Assembly (NCBI GenBank): GCA_003868215.1
Contig: QWDQ01000017.1
Coordinates: 310,001 to 374,000 of the forward strand
Direction: 5' to 3'
Length of the DNA: 64,000 nt
Source of the DNA: Pseudophaeomoniella oleicola
Lineage: Eukaryota > Ascomycota > Eurotiomycetes > Phaeomoniellales > Phaeomoniellaceae
The notes beneath the pieces are model-generated. The model was not told the origin of the DNA. It saw only the letters and a list, made by a program, of their open reading frames with translations, and did no database searches. Of the stretch, positions 23,680 to 35,666 are shown piece by piece. Each line of letters starts with the position of its first letter. Position 1 is the first letter of the stretch. The position numbers and the translations under genes are program-made.

Positions 23680-24696
23680 CTAGACCTCTTTGAATGCTAG
23701 AGAAACACATTCTCCGTAACCCATCACCCACTCAAACGCTTTCCAAACACCGAACAGGTGTACTACCATACTCAACACCACAAAAAGGTGCCAAAGGTTG
23801 TGACTAGAACCTAGCACATCAAATTTACCAGGCCACCGGGACTCAGGCCATCGCGTACCATAGACCACAGCTCCAACAATGAACCCTAACCCCTCAAGCA
23901 GATAGTAGGGGAGACCCGACCCTTTCCACATGCGATAAAACCCGTAGACAATGACACCGTGTATGAGCGGAATGAAGCCGGTCAACCCAGTGGACACGAA
24001 CGCAGTAAGACGGAGGGTCCTGTACTTGAGAGCTTGGTATCGAGGATGTAACACGAGCAATGCAGTAATGATCGAGAGCCCAAAGATCTGCACGGCATCG
24101 AGATGTCAACGGCTGTAAATAAAGTACAGGGAGGCTATACTCACCATCCCCCAGTATAGGCTCCTGAGGTTGGATTTACAATAGAACCCCACGTATATCC
24201 CAGACACGAAATGGGCTTGAATCAGTAGCAATATACCAGTATAATCAATCCTCAGACACGCTTGACACACCTCTGCTACAGCATGGCATGTAAGCATGTG
24301 AAAGGTGCTCGATAAGAGCAGGGTTATAGCTGCTATCAATAGATGGTACGTAAATATTATATAGTCGATCGGCCTTGCCTCTGGATAACGTGTGGAAATC
24401 AAGGCATATGTCCAAGGGATGGCAATGATAAAGATCAGAGATGGTAGAAGATGCGTGTAGATATTGACCGTTTCATTGTGAAGGTAAAAGAGGCTTCCGA
24501 AGCAATCACGGATCGAAGACGTCGGCTGGCGATAGTACTTATGGATGTAAGGGTTATCTTGATGATATACAGGGACCTCGGAGATTGATCGAAGTTGGCG
24601 TTGCTGGGCGTGAGATCCGTCAGCGACGTCCTTGCCGGTCTGGTGCCTGAGTGACAATCGCCTTCGGTGGGTGAGGGATGTATTCGATATGATCAT
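23680..24696 (-). CDS. PAQR/Izh (hemolysin III-like) seven-transmembrane protein
   Basis: This member of the adiponectin-receptor family (yeast Izh proteins, lipid and zinc homeostasis) has a catalytic-type zinc site inside a seven-helix bundle. Exons are 24696-24145 and 24087-23680 (intron GTGAGT...TGCAG), giving 319 aa. Visible signatures: DNPYIHKYYRQPTSSIRDCF and FYLHNETVNIYTHLLPSLIF in the N-terminal part, SSTFHMLTCH in TM2 (first zinc His) and SSHNLWHLFVVLS in TM7 (H-x3-H, the other two zinc ligands). Seven hydrophobic segments can be counted. The reading frame is open to 24717 but only from a TTG; 24696 is the first ATG. Confidence 0.9.
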
Positions 24697-25128
24697 ATTT
24701 GCGAACCGAGTCACCAATGGGAACTCGATAGTATATTGAAGCCAGCAGAAGCTATCACTTCAGGTCACACGTACTACCCTATTCGACGTGTGTTAGCATC
24801 CACTCAAGTCTAAAGGGCGTGAGATTGGCATTTGTAAGGTTCGGAAAAGTCGTCCTCTACATCGATATGAAGTCGATATGAAGATAATATAGTTGGCTGA
24901 GATACGTACACCTCATAGAATATTTGACAGGATGTAGATTCAAAATAGCATTTGACAGCACAGGGTATAGCAGAGTCAAAGATATGTCCAGAAGACAAAC
25001 CGCAAAAGGAATCATAAAGAATATGATACTCTCATTGAATCTATGGTATTAACAAGAAGATGAGGATCTATTTATGTCATTTCGTGAAAAGATATCGGCG
25101 ATATGCGGAGCGGAACATTTCCGTGGAA

Positions 25129-25160
<32 letters not shown>

Positions 25161-25314
25161 GAGAAAGATTTCTGAATCCCAACCTCGAGGTAACGCAGAC
25201 AGTTGCAGGAGAGGTGAAACAAGAAAGACACTGTTATCCCGTGTTGTTTGACGTCTGATCTGAAGTTCTTCACTTAGGATCCCTCAGAATCCTCACCCTG
25301 TTCCTTCCTGGTCA
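24697..25314. other. Bidirectional promoter region PAQR/COX19
   Basis: This interval lies between divergent start codons. It contains the trinucleotide repeat at 25129-25160; no other element is recognised. Confidence 0.45.
25129..25160. repeat. GCTGTT/GCT trinucleotide repeat
   Basis: Four GCTGTT units are followed by GCTGCTGC, an imperfect GCT/CAG-type repeat about 160 bp upstream of COX19. On the minus strand it would encode polyglutamine within a short ORF that I do not accept as a gene. Confidence 0.8.
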
Positions 25315-25706
25315 ATGTCAGGCTTCGGCAGTCCCGGCGGTCGCGCCATTAATATCAAGCCCACACCGTACGACCTTTGAATCCATTGCATTGAGACTCT
25401 CGCTAATTGTACTTATACAGCCCGGAGAAGGGATCGTTCCCTCTTGACCATGATGCGGAATGCAAACATCTGATCGGATCTTATCTCGCTTGCATCAAGT
25501 CCAATCGTGGTGTCAATGACGATGCATGCCGACTCCTCGCTAAAGGATACCTAGCCTGCCGCATGGACCATAATTTGATGGCCAGAGATGAATGGAAGAA
25601 CCTAGGTCTACCAGATCCGAACAGCGAGACGATGGCGAAAGGAGATGAAGCAGCCGGATTCAAGAGCAAAGCGAATGCTGGAGGGCAAATTCCCGCTGGT
25701 AAATGA
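25315..25706 (+). CDS. COX19: Cytochrome c oxidase assembly protein Cox19
   Basis: This small copper-related assembly factor of complex IV is found in the mitochondrial intermembrane space and cytosol. Exons are 25315-25367 and 25421-25706 (intron GTACGA...ATACAG), giving 112 aa. The N-terminus MSGFGSPGGRAINIKPTPPE and FPLDHD are characteristic of Cox19. The CHCH fold has two exact CX9C pairs: AECKHLIGSYLACIK and DACRLLAKGYLACRMD. WKNLGLPD closes the conserved core. The C-terminal tail (FKSKANAGGQIPAGK) is variable in fungi. The intron falls immediately before the conserved EKGSFPLDHD block, and the split Pro codon is restored on joining. Confidence 0.95.
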
Positions 25707-26935
25707 AGAATCCTCACGAGCAGCACCCCAGCGCCCGTGCCAGACGATATCCTGGAGTGTGAGGACAGCACAGCCTCGCGGGTGGATAGTGATATTCTGC
25801 TGCAGCCTTGCTTGCTTAATCTCTACGCGAGGACTACTACACAGCCGTTACATCGATCTGGAGATTTATTGCTTCCGCATGTTCGACGAGGATTCGAGCA
25901 TATATTGGCTATATCTCCCACGTCTTTGCTAGAACCCGTTATGAATCCCGCTACGGTACACTCTCTTCGAGCTTTATGATCATGACCAGCCAATCGCTCC
26001 AGGGCACCTTCCGTACGCCCATACGTACCACCTGATCTCGCAACCAATTTCAGGAGCATAATCCAAGCGTTACTTTCATTCGACTACGGGTGAACTGGCA
26101 CCACCGGCCTCCAATACATCAATATAACCTTCCGCTCTGCCTCATCGGAGTTCTACCACCCAGAAAACACAATCTCACCTCAATCCTTCTGACAGGACCA
26201 CTACCACTGTCCTCCACTACGTCTTTACTATTCCGTCTCTCCCCCTCTCTTCTCACAGCTGAAGAGGCAAAAATCATTCTCACTGACCAACCCATTCCAC
26301 CATCATCCAGAATTACAGAACAAAAATCCGACGAAGACGAGAAACCAACCCGAACCAACAAAATCATGTATTTCACCCATGGGAAATCAGAAGAGAAAAA
26401 AAAGCTATGATGACTGCTGAGTGCCGACGCAGTGAACATTCTGCTCTTCTAATGACACTACTACTTGATGATCCGATCTAACAATCGTGAAAAGAGTTCT
26501 AGTGTTTTTGTATTACTACGTGCTTGTTGCATATGAGCAAGAAAGCAAGCAAAAAAGCAAGCAAGCGAGCAGGCACGGTTTATTATCTACTATGTAAATA
26601 CGATAACAGAAGAAAGCGGAGAGGAGAGGGGAGACGGCGGTCTTTGTAGTATATAATGGATATCTCATTTTACAGATGGATAGATGGATGAATGACACTT
26701 GTAACTGAATAGATAATTACAGATATTGCGTAGATGATTTAACTTTTCCTTTCATTTGGTGATACATGGTAGCACGGTAGCGGTCTAGGCTACCCTAAGC
26801 TAGGTATCTATGGAAGCTTTAGCAGCTATCATCAGATCCATTCTCTTTCTTCATTTCAGCTCATCATTAACTTTTTCAAGGCGAATCATGGTCGCTCAGG
26901 CATACGATCGCGAAAGTCATCCACTCGCTCTTCAC
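25707..26935. other. Convergent 3' intergenic region
   Basis: This lies between the 3' ends of COX19 and the aldo-keto reductase. It contains an AGCAAGC-rich run near 26536-26572. ORFs at 26090-26410 (+) and 26119-26439 (-) mirror each other and are not supported. Confidence 0.45.
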
Positions 26936-28066
26936 CTACTGCTTACCATCCAAGCCGACGAAGAAATCCCACTTGAAACTCTTGCTCGCGTCGTTCAACC
27001 TCAATTTTTGGTCGAGCGCGTCGATCTTTGCGAGGTCCTCGGGATCCAGCTTAAAGTCAGCTTCGGTATTCTGCTGGATTCGGGCCGGGGTCTTGCTCTT
27101 GGGGATGACGGAGCGGCCATGAGCGATGCCCCAAGCTAGGGTGACCTGAGCGCCGGATTTGTTGTACTTCTTGCCAACCTCGAGGATGACGGGGTCCTCG
27201 ATAATCTTCGAGATTTCCTTACCCTTGTCGTAGATGGGGTTGGCATTGCCTAATGGCGAGTACTGTGTGATGTGGATGCCCTTTGACTTGTGCCATTCGG
27301 AGAAGGCGTGTTGGGCGAGGTAGGGGTGTTGTTCGATTTGGTGAACGGCGGGGGTGATGGTAGTAGAGGAGATCAGGCGCTCGAGTTCGGCCTGAGAGAA
27401 GTTGGAAATACCGATGGCACGGACCTTGCCGGTGTGGAGGAGCTTCTCCATGGCTTTATAAGTCTAAGCATCGAAGGTTAGGTCTGGCTGAGGAGAAGAG
27501 GGAAATCAATTGACGCACATCAATGTAATCTGTGTCACCCTTGCTGTTGGTACCATCCGAATCTTTGGGGAAAAGCTCTTCACTTCTGGCGAAAGGTGAT
27601 GGCCAGTGGATCAAGTACAGATCAACATAGTCGGTCCCCAAGTCCTTCAGTGAAGCGTCGAGTGCTTTCTCAACGTCATCCGGGTGGTGGGCGTTGTTCC
27701 ATAACTTGGTAGTCACGAAGATCTCCTCCCGTGGAACACCACTCTCCTTGAGAGCTTTACCAATGGCGGGTTCGGTACCGTATCTAAAGTCAATCAGCTC
27801 CGAATTCTCGGTGGGAGATCAAAGCAGTAAACATACACCCTTGCGGTATCTATATGACGGATGCCGGCTTTCAAGGCTTCTTTCACCGCAGACTCCTGCT
27901 CCTCTTTATCTTGCCATGTACCAAATCCCAAAGCTGGAATCTTGGCTCCAGTGTTGAGAGTGAAGCTCGTTGCTCCTTTGTATGCCATGGTTCTGATTTG
28001 AGATCGAAGATGGTTTGAATGTTGGAAAAGGCGTGATGTTGCTCTGATTGCAGACCGAGAGAACAT
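26936..28066 (-). CDS. Aldo-keto reductase (Gcy1/Ypr1-like, NADPH-dependent)
   Basis: This is a TIM-barrel oxidoreductase reducing aldehydes or ketones; the Gcy1/glycerol dehydrogenase group is the closest likeness. Exons are 28066-27837, 27783-27519 and 27463-26936, giving 340 aa from the first ATG or 314 aa from the second (27988, MAYKGATSF). Counting from the second ATG, the catalytic tetrad falls at Asp47, Tyr52, Lys77 and His110 (HIDTA, VYG, VTTKLW, LIHWP), the usual positions, so the shorter form is the standard enzyme. The extra 26 residues are basic and Ser/Arg-rich and resemble a mitochondrial presequence. The cofactor-binding C-terminal part reads [15 protein letters not shown]. Both signatures of the family are intact. 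Confidence 0.93.
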
Positions 28067-29336
28067 ATTCGAGAAAGCAGAAAAGATCTAATAAGAGTAA
28101 GAAACGTAGAGAAAGGGAGCGAATGTTTGGTTGATGCGATGGAGCCCGCGTGATAAGATAAGTGCTCCTGCAGCTTAAGTGCAACGAATCAGGGGAGTCA
28201 ATGGGACAGTTCAAGAGTCAATTACGGGGATGAGGTATTGTCGGCTTCATTCACGAGGGCCTCAAGACTTCGGAACGGGAGGAAATGCGATGAGTGAGTG
28301 ACTGAACGTCATAATTGGACCGTCAAGCGTCATACTACGCCCAGGTAGAGAAGCTTTTGCGGGGTTCTTTAGTAATCAAATCACTTGGAACATATTCATT
28401 TGCCGACTGCGTTCTGCTTCTACTGTAAGAGATCGATAGAACGAGAAAAATTGATCGGAATAGTCAATATAGGTAGTGATGAGATCAATCTAGGATTTTT
28501 GGATCTTGGTTTTCTGCATCCTTACCTGATGATCGGTCGACGTAGGATGACTTGTTGCTTCTACTACGTAGTAAGTGCTGACAGGGCCAAATTGAGCACG
28601 CGAAAACAAGCATTGGCCTAGATTGATATACCCGTGGGCTCCGTTTCACTGAGGCAGTGAGATCATCCATTTCAGATTGCCACGTAATGTACCTTAGGTA
28701 CTATAGGTATTGCTGTCGATGCCGGTCAACGGAGGACATATGTGTCTACCTGGTAATTCTGTACCATGTACGGAATATGCAGGATAGAAGGTCGATACAC
28801 GATGATAGCTGATAGTTGATAGAAATCAATTGTGGCTGAGCAAACTTGGATGGACCATTCATGACCCCTGCTTCCTTCTTTCACTGCCCGTCCTCGCCGT
28901 ATCTGCCACTGGTTTGATCTTAGCGAGAAAGACCCATCTGGAACCTATCAGCATTGCCGGATCGACAAAATGGTCTGTTCAAAAAACATGCTTTCGTTCA
29001 TCATCGTCTCTCGCCCAGTTTGCCTATCCTCTTCGTCTATGTAATCTACTAACGTCTCCATGTTCCTCATCTGCGGTACTTACTGTCGCATACGTCTTCC
29101 TTCTTTGTCGTGATTAGCAATGAGCTGTTGAATATATCTGAGATTTTTCTACCACTAAGTCCTCAATTGAAGTTGCCAAATCTCTACAAGAAAGATTAAG
29201 ATCTCGAAATTACTTGCTATCGTTCACGACAACCCTAGAACACACTTCACAAGCAGCCTCCTTCTGGACACGCTGAGCAAACTCAACGCAAAGCGGTACT
29301 TTAGACAGAAGTTGTGCAAACGGCGACTCAGAAATC
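28067..29336. other. Divergent intergenic region, no supported gene
   Basis: This lies between the aldo-keto reductase and the surface protein gene. It contains the 12-bp palindrome TACTACGTAGTA at 28562-28573. No gene is recognised. Confidence 0.45.
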
Positions 29337-30023
29337 ATGCTTTTGAAAAATATTGTGTCTGTCATGCTGGCGACAGCAGTTATGGCTGCGCCAGAAATGC
29401 AGAAGCGGCAATCCATCGATACTGCCCAGCTGGCTTCGCTGTAAGCCCATCAATGATCCAAGAGACTGTGCACGCCTATCTGACTTTGTTGTAGTGCCTC
29501 AGACGTCGGGATAACCACCTTACCCACCCAGCCCGCCGAACTTGCCAGTGTGGTGAGCGCAGTCGAGGTATTGACCGCGATACTACCACCTCCCTCCATC
29601 CTTTCAGTCCTTGCGACGGCCGTTCCTGCTTCAGTTATCAGTGATCTGTCCGATCCCACAGCTGCCAGCGTCTTTGCCAGTCAATTCGAAGGGGGTTCTA
29701 CCCCGGCATGGTATTCTTCACTTCCTTCAAGTGTCAAGGGTTTCTTCAGCACATTCAGTCCAACTTTGCACCAAGCATCTGCTAAAGAAACATCTGCGTC
29801 TTCTGTCATCGCCGAGGTATCGGCAAGTGAGTCATCAGCAGCAGCAGTGACAGCACCAGCAACTGTTAGCTCCAGCAGTGCAGCGAATACCGCCTCAGCT
29901 ACGACATCCTCATCTTCACCAGCGACTGCCGCATCGACGGGTGGGGCTGCCCGACCGACAAGCGTAGTGGCCGCAAGTTTGTTTGGTGTTGTCGGCATCC
30001 TAGGCCTGGCTGTGGCCCTGTAA
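29337..30023 (+). CDS. Secreted, probably GPI-anchored Ser/Ala-rich cell-surface protein
   Basis: Exons are 29337-29440 and 29495-30023 (intron GTAAGC...TTGTAG), giving 210 aa. The signal peptide reads MLLKNIVSVMLATAVMAAPE, followed by a Kex2-type KR site (EMQKRQS), so a short propeptide is probably removed. The middle is moderately conserved-looking (WYSSLPSSVKGFFSTF), and residues ~120-185 are Ser/Ala/Thr-rich, a likely O-glycosylated stalk. The C-terminus is hydrophobic (SLFGVVGILGLAVAL) after a small-residue region (TGGAARPTS), as needed for GPI attachment. This is a common architecture of fungal wall proteins; the precise family is not recognised. It has no cysteines in the mature part, so it is not a CFEM protein. 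Confidence 0.8.
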
Positions 30024-32303
30024 ATGATCTCTTTTCCACGGAATGCTTGTATATACACAATCACATGCGGCAAAGTTGCATGCATACCTAGCTATGGCGT
30101 TCGGGCGTATTGTACAGCTGGTCTAGCGTTGATCGTGAAGATACCTTGTCGTTTCAGATTCATTTCCTCGCAGCATGTCGATAATCTCAAGGAATCCATA
30201 CTCAATACAAAGCATCTTGTACATCCTGACCTCTCTTGATTTATGGGAGACAGTAGTGGCTGAATATATCGGCTGCGCGTATTGGTGTTTCAGGGCACAG
30301 AGCTACATGGGCAGGAGCATCGAGTAGATCTCCTTTTCTCAGGGTATATTACTCTATAAGGTGTTATACTTTCACCAATTTCCAACTACTTGAGAGCTGA
30401 GAGTTGAGAATTAAGAAAGAGCACTTCCTTTGCATGGCGCCCCACACAAGCTGGGCAAAACGGTGAATTGAGAATATCTCCTCCGATCTTGAAATTTCTC
30501 CAAAATAATTTAATTCAAATGGAAACATTTCGACAACTTCTTTTTCTCTTTCAACCTCCAGCATCGTGTCGAAGCGCAGATAGCTGCGCTTGAAAATAGC
30601 AATGGTATGTCCTCTTTCTGTTTCTGCTTGCTTTCCTACATCCTTGTGATGAACATACAAGAATGAACAATCCAAATCCTATCTCATCCTGAGGAGCATC
30701 AACAAATCTCTAGAATTACTCTGAACCTTTGCGACTCTCAACGCCTCTCGCAGACTTCTATGCTTGCAGGGAACTAACGTCGCCTCTTAGGTATCTGTCC
30801 TGCACCGGTTGCTCTTGGATTGTCACGTTCCCATCATTCAATAAAAGGTATGTTGATCATACTGTTCGCACCTCCACTTCGATGATGACTTCAACGACAC
30901 GTTAAGGCATTCCTCATTCCAAATTTTCCATGTCGAATCTGTCTACTACAAGTTTCAGCCTTGTCTGAGATAACAATCACCTTGCACGCTCCTAGCCGCT
31001 TTTTACTGAAACACTGCTAACATGCGCTTGCTTTCAGGTAAAGACCGTACCCTTCTACATATCCCCGTTCGATATTGCCCTTTTCATGAAGAATACTTGA
31101 ACGAACGGGCGGACAGATCGTACAGTTCTCTTCACCATCCGAATAAACAAGGCGTACAAACCTTGTGGATTCTGCTAGAGTTCTGCTACTTGTTGAGATT
31201 TCGTCACCTGATTGGCTTCGAATCACTCTATATTGCAACTTCTTAGGACGTGGCTAGATTATGTCTAACCTGGCAATAGGTATATCCAATTGTTTTTCGT
31301 TAACTATCCACTTGTTGTCAAATGATGAACACTATTCACACTGTTTGAACTAAGCTATGCTTGGAAATGAACGCAACCTTTACAAAATCTGATTTAATGA
31401 GGTTCGTATCATCAGCAAATACCTTTCTGATATCTGGACACTGACAATCATGTTACAGCCTGAATCCAGACATCTTCCTTACTACAATTCGAAGTCTTTC
31501 CTCGGAATGCACAGACTAATCAAGTCGTATGCTTAGGTAATCTATTCGCTGCCACGACTTTATATAGATGAAAATTTGGTAAGCGGTCACCCCTTTGGAA
31601 CAATTCTGATTCACATGATGAACTCTTTTATTTCGCTGTGTTCTTTCTGAGAGTCTATGAAGAATATAAGTTTTACCTTGGAGAACTGAAAACAATAATC
31701 TGCGTTCTATTTGATCTTGGTCCTAATGCGAGCAAATGCTGACAGTCAATCGACTAGTCTCCCAGGTACTCAGTTTAGATCCTATATGTTATCTACGTCG
31801 ATAATACCATTTCTACCTTTCCTAGCCTTCTCGGAGTAGCTTCATCCTCAGTGCTGCTTACGCTTCTGGTCCAAAATTGTGTCTTTTTGATATCGATATC
31901 TATTGCCGTCTCGTATATTCCCTTTGATCTCTTCAAAGTTGTCTGGAGTTATCTGTAAATAACGCAGAGTTCCAAATCGATGGCACCTTGCAGCGAGCAA
32001 GACTTCTTGTTGACTTCGCATCCATCAGCGTCTTTACGTCATAGAAGATGCTTTACGAGCTGCAGCCTTCAATACTACATGTCGATTAAGAGAGGGAATC
32101 GCACAGCATTACAACTGATCAATATCAGATCCCTATGGTCCCATAGGAGTCTGAGTTCTGATAAGCGACATTCGACTAATTTTTAATCAAATCGGTATGG
32201 ATTGCTAATGATCGTTGGCAAATCTCACAGTGTGGAAACAATGCATAGGTACTTGCTCATATCAGTTGGCACTCACTGCTCTTGCTACATATACAGAATT
32301 CGA
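30024..32303. other. Long gene-poor, AT-rich-looking interval
   Basis: About 2.3 kb lie between the surface protein and the sugar transporter (3' ends facing each other). Short ORFs (30364-30675 minus, 31022-31246 plus) have no similarity that I recognise and no exon structure could be built. It may hold untranslated regions, a noncoding RNA or decayed sequence, but I cannot show any of these. Confidence 0.4.
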
Positions 32304-34179
32304 CTAGACAACATCGAGCTGTTCAATATGCCTGCTCGGGCTTTGGTTTTCCTTCATCATGATTTCCATCGCTTCCTTCTCCAGTACGGCGTCCAATCCG
32401 ACATCCCTGCGAGCCTCGGCCAGCAAGATAGCATCTGCCTCCCCAGTATGACTCTTGAATATTCGGTCCATGTCCTCCAACGTGGCATTCTTGGTTTCGG
32501 GAAGACAAAGCCAGACCCAAACGATACCAGCAGCGAGGAAGACAGCGAAGAAGATATACGTGCCCCAACCCCAAGCCGCTTCCATAGGGGGAACGAAAAA
32601 TGCGATTGCGAAATTGTTCAACTGCAATGATAAACACGTCAGCGGTGCTCAGCCAAAGGCTCTGCGAGGGGACTTCGAACATCAACTTACCCAGTTACTA
32701 GAGGCTCCAATCGAGGCTCCTTTGGATCGGATTGAGAGTGGAAAGATCTCTGATACGAGCGTCCAACTACAAGGACCCCACGTGCCTCCGAAGGCGCCGA
32801 CGTAGACCCAGATAAAAGCGACAGCGACCCATCCTGCACCACGGTGGGCAGGCCAGTCGTGGTGGAATTTGGCGACGATGACACCGGCGATGATCATTGA
32901 TGCAAGCATGACAAACGATCCAACAATAAGCATCGGCTTGCGGCCGACCTTGTCTATGATCATCATGGCGGGTATCGTGCAGACGAAGAAGACACACCCA
33001 GTGACGCCAGTGGCCAGCAGAGCCTGGGTACCACCAGTGAGCCCAAAGCTTTCAAAAACATTGCTGGCATAGTAAATGATCGAGTCAATGCCAGACCATT
33101 GTTGGAAGAACATGACCAGCCAGGCGTATGCCACTCGTTTGAAATTATCCCACGTTCTGACAATGTCGTAGTACTGCGCAAACTCGCGGGCCCAGACGCT
33201 GGATTCCTCTTTAGCACCTAATTGAGGAAATGCTCGTTGAAAAGCTCGTTGCTCGAAAAGAGCCTCGGCTTTGATCTCTTTATATTCGACTTGTATCAAT
33301 TCATGCTCCACAGGTAGCTTCCTCAACCAAGCTAGAGTCTCGATCGCTTTTTGATCACGACCTTTCTTGACAAGCCAGCGGGGAGAGAATGGTAGCCACC
33401 AGATACCGAAAGCCAAGCACACAGCAGGGATCCCTTGAATGATGGAAGGGAGACGCCACGCAAGGTCGGACTGTCCAGCACCAGTCCCTCCGATGTGGTT
33501 ACTCCCGTAGCCAGTCCAGAACGACAGCATAATACCGAGGATGGTCGCGAATTGATAGAAGGATACCAATAGACCTCTCAGCTCCGGAGCTGAAATCTCT
33601 GCATTGTATAGAGGCCTGTTTAAGATTGTTCGTTAGTGACCAGTTGAGGAAGAAGTGAACAGGATTGACAAACCCAACACCACTAAAAGTTCCCACTCCA
33701 AGACCGGTGAAGAATCTCCCGGCATACAAAAGCTGGGGCTTATGATAACTTGCGCCACAGTAGAGATAGCTTCCGAGGACAACCCAGCAACATGCCGAGA
33801 ACATGGTGTATTTTCTCGAAAATACCTCCCCGAAGACACCGGCTGTCAGGGAGCCTAGGATGCCTCCCAGTTGCAGTACAGAAGTCAACCAGCCCTCGGC
33901 GCTGGATGATTTGACGACTGAGGGGAAATTGTTGTTGAAACGTGTCATGACAAAGGACTGACCCAGGACGCCCTGTTGATATCCATATTCGAAGCCCCCG
34001 AAGCTAAAAGGATGAGGTTAGCCATGATGAACAAACCACTTTATGCAAGGAGACTCGGGAACTCACGATGCAAAAAAGGCGATGAAGAGAAGCTTTGGGT
34101 TGTGCAACAAATGCCTCCAGCGGTTCTTTGCGGCAGCTTCGACTCGAAGGTCGGTAGCGGTCGCAATGGAGATATCCAT
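32304..34179 (-). CDS. MFS sugar/quinate-type transporter
   Basis: This is a sugar-porter-family permease of the plasma membrane. Exons are 34179-34067, 34003-33674, 33615-32691 and 32621-32304, giving 561 aa. The family signatures are present: FGGFEYGYQQGVLGQSF in TM1, the PLYNAEISAPELRG motif after TM4, SPRWLVKKGR at the start of the central loop, QQWSGIDSIIYYAS in TM7, DKVGRKPMLIVGS in loop 8-9 and LPETKNATLEDMD after TM12. Twelve membrane segments can be counted. The substrate cannot be read from the sequence; hexose, disaccharide or quinate are all possible. The gene is divergent from the DUF1593 secreted protein, with about 1.5 kb between start codons. Confidence 0.9.
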
Positions 34180-35666
34180 AATGGAAGGTCTGATGGTCGT
34201 GCTGATATCGAAGTTCGTCCTTCCTAGTATGACTACCTGATCTCTGTGTCGATGTAGATGTGAACAAGAGAAAGGAGATGTAAGAGAGACGGAATCGAGA
34301 ATTGCTGTGTTGACCTATGGCGATGTTTGGTGCTTTATATGTTCTCCCGCTGTACATGTCTGCACTTCTAACGCGAAGCACCCGGTGAGTTTTCCGACAG
34401 ACTGGATCCATTCAACACACGTTTGGTAGGCATGCTTTACCTGACCACGTTATCCTGCGAGATTAGCCTAGCCACTCACTCCCAATTCTCTACCTCCTTT
34501 CCAAACCCGGTAATGCACAAACCCCTGGTGGCGTCAAAAGTCACACGCTTCTCTGGTATGGCATATACCTCGAAATGGTGCGAGGAGGCTCCCATTCCCT
34601 AAAGCAGGATTCCCCGCGTCCCATAGCAATGCTGGGGTTGATCCACATGAGGAGTTGGAATATATGTTCCCCATGGGCAAGACACGCTCGCTCACGGGAG
34701 CCATCACGGGCGGGTACGAGATGGGTCTGGGGTACTGTTTGGAACACCACAGTTCTTGTCTACCTAGGTAAGTTAGTTGACGCCCAGTGAGAGGTGAGTG
34801 AAGAGGGACGGACTGACCAGATGACCGGGCATAAGTGGACGCAAACGGCGTGCCGTTTCCCAAAAGGGTAGTCATAGCCCTCACGCGGTGATTGGAGTAA
34901 ATGCGAGATGGAGCCGAACGAGGACGCCATTTGATATATCCCGTCGACACTACCAGTTACTATGTACCTAGCAGGCTTCGGCCTAGCTGACTACTGTGTC
35001 TAAAGTGTCTACTACGGATGGGAATAGTAATATTGTGTTGACGATCACCTACCACCCCGCAAACTCACCCCCGCCTGTGTCGTCTTTCGTGCGGGGTGTT
35101 TCGGCGGGCATCTCCCGGGCTGCGATTCCGGCATAATTTCACATAGTTTCACACAGTAATTCGAAGCAATTCGTAGTACTACGTAGTATTTAATAGTAAT
35201 AACAGAAGAATTGAGGCTACAATATCCGGATTGGGACCAAGAAGATCCGAAGTTTACCCGTATCGTCCATCATCACGGCCATCACGGGATGATCTCTCTT
35301 GACAAGTCGGGCACCAATAACGTCGTCAACTACGACCTCAAGTTCGTCATGAATAACTACTACGGCAATGTCCAGAGATCTACCAGGGTCATTCAGGCGA
35401 AACAAGATCTGGATCCAGATCGCCATCATATTGGCGGAGATGGCCGGAATGACGAAGTGCTATATCAGGTACAGTCTTATAAAAGACTGCCTGAAGTCGC
35501 ATTGATAAGAAACCGGTAAAAGCACTCTTCTATCTAGACGTGATAGACGGTGTAGAGTGCTCTGTTGCCATATACTTGTATATCCTCTGGTCAACCATCT
35601 TTTGTATGGTCTCTACTACCAAGCCATCAATATACCAGACATTCTTCCTCTGCAGCAGCCAGCATC
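34180..35666. other. Divergent promoter region, transporter/DUF1593
   Basis: This is about 1.5 kb between start codons. It includes an AT-rich stretch around 35140-35200 with the palindrome TACTACGTAGTA (35177-35188). The ORFs at 34534-34950 (minus) and 35211-35519 (plus, His-rich, starting with TTG) are not supported as genes. Confidence 0.4.

Noticed and set aside
25049-25273. Minus-strand ORF with a polyglutamine run
   Set aside because: The glutamines come only from the GCT/CAG-type repeat; the rest has no similarity, and it lies in the COX19/PAQR promoter region.
26090-26439. Overlapping ORFs of 106 codons on both strands
   Set aside because: Mirror-image ORFs of equal length with no similarity suggest chance open frames in 3' flanking DNA.
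34534-34950. 138-codon minus-strand ORF between transporter and DUF1593 genes
   Set aside because: No recognisable content; overlapping ORFs exist in other frames.
35211-35519. His-rich ORF upstream of the DUF1593 gene
   Set aside because: It starts with TTG, has no recognisable domain and no partner exons; treated as chance.
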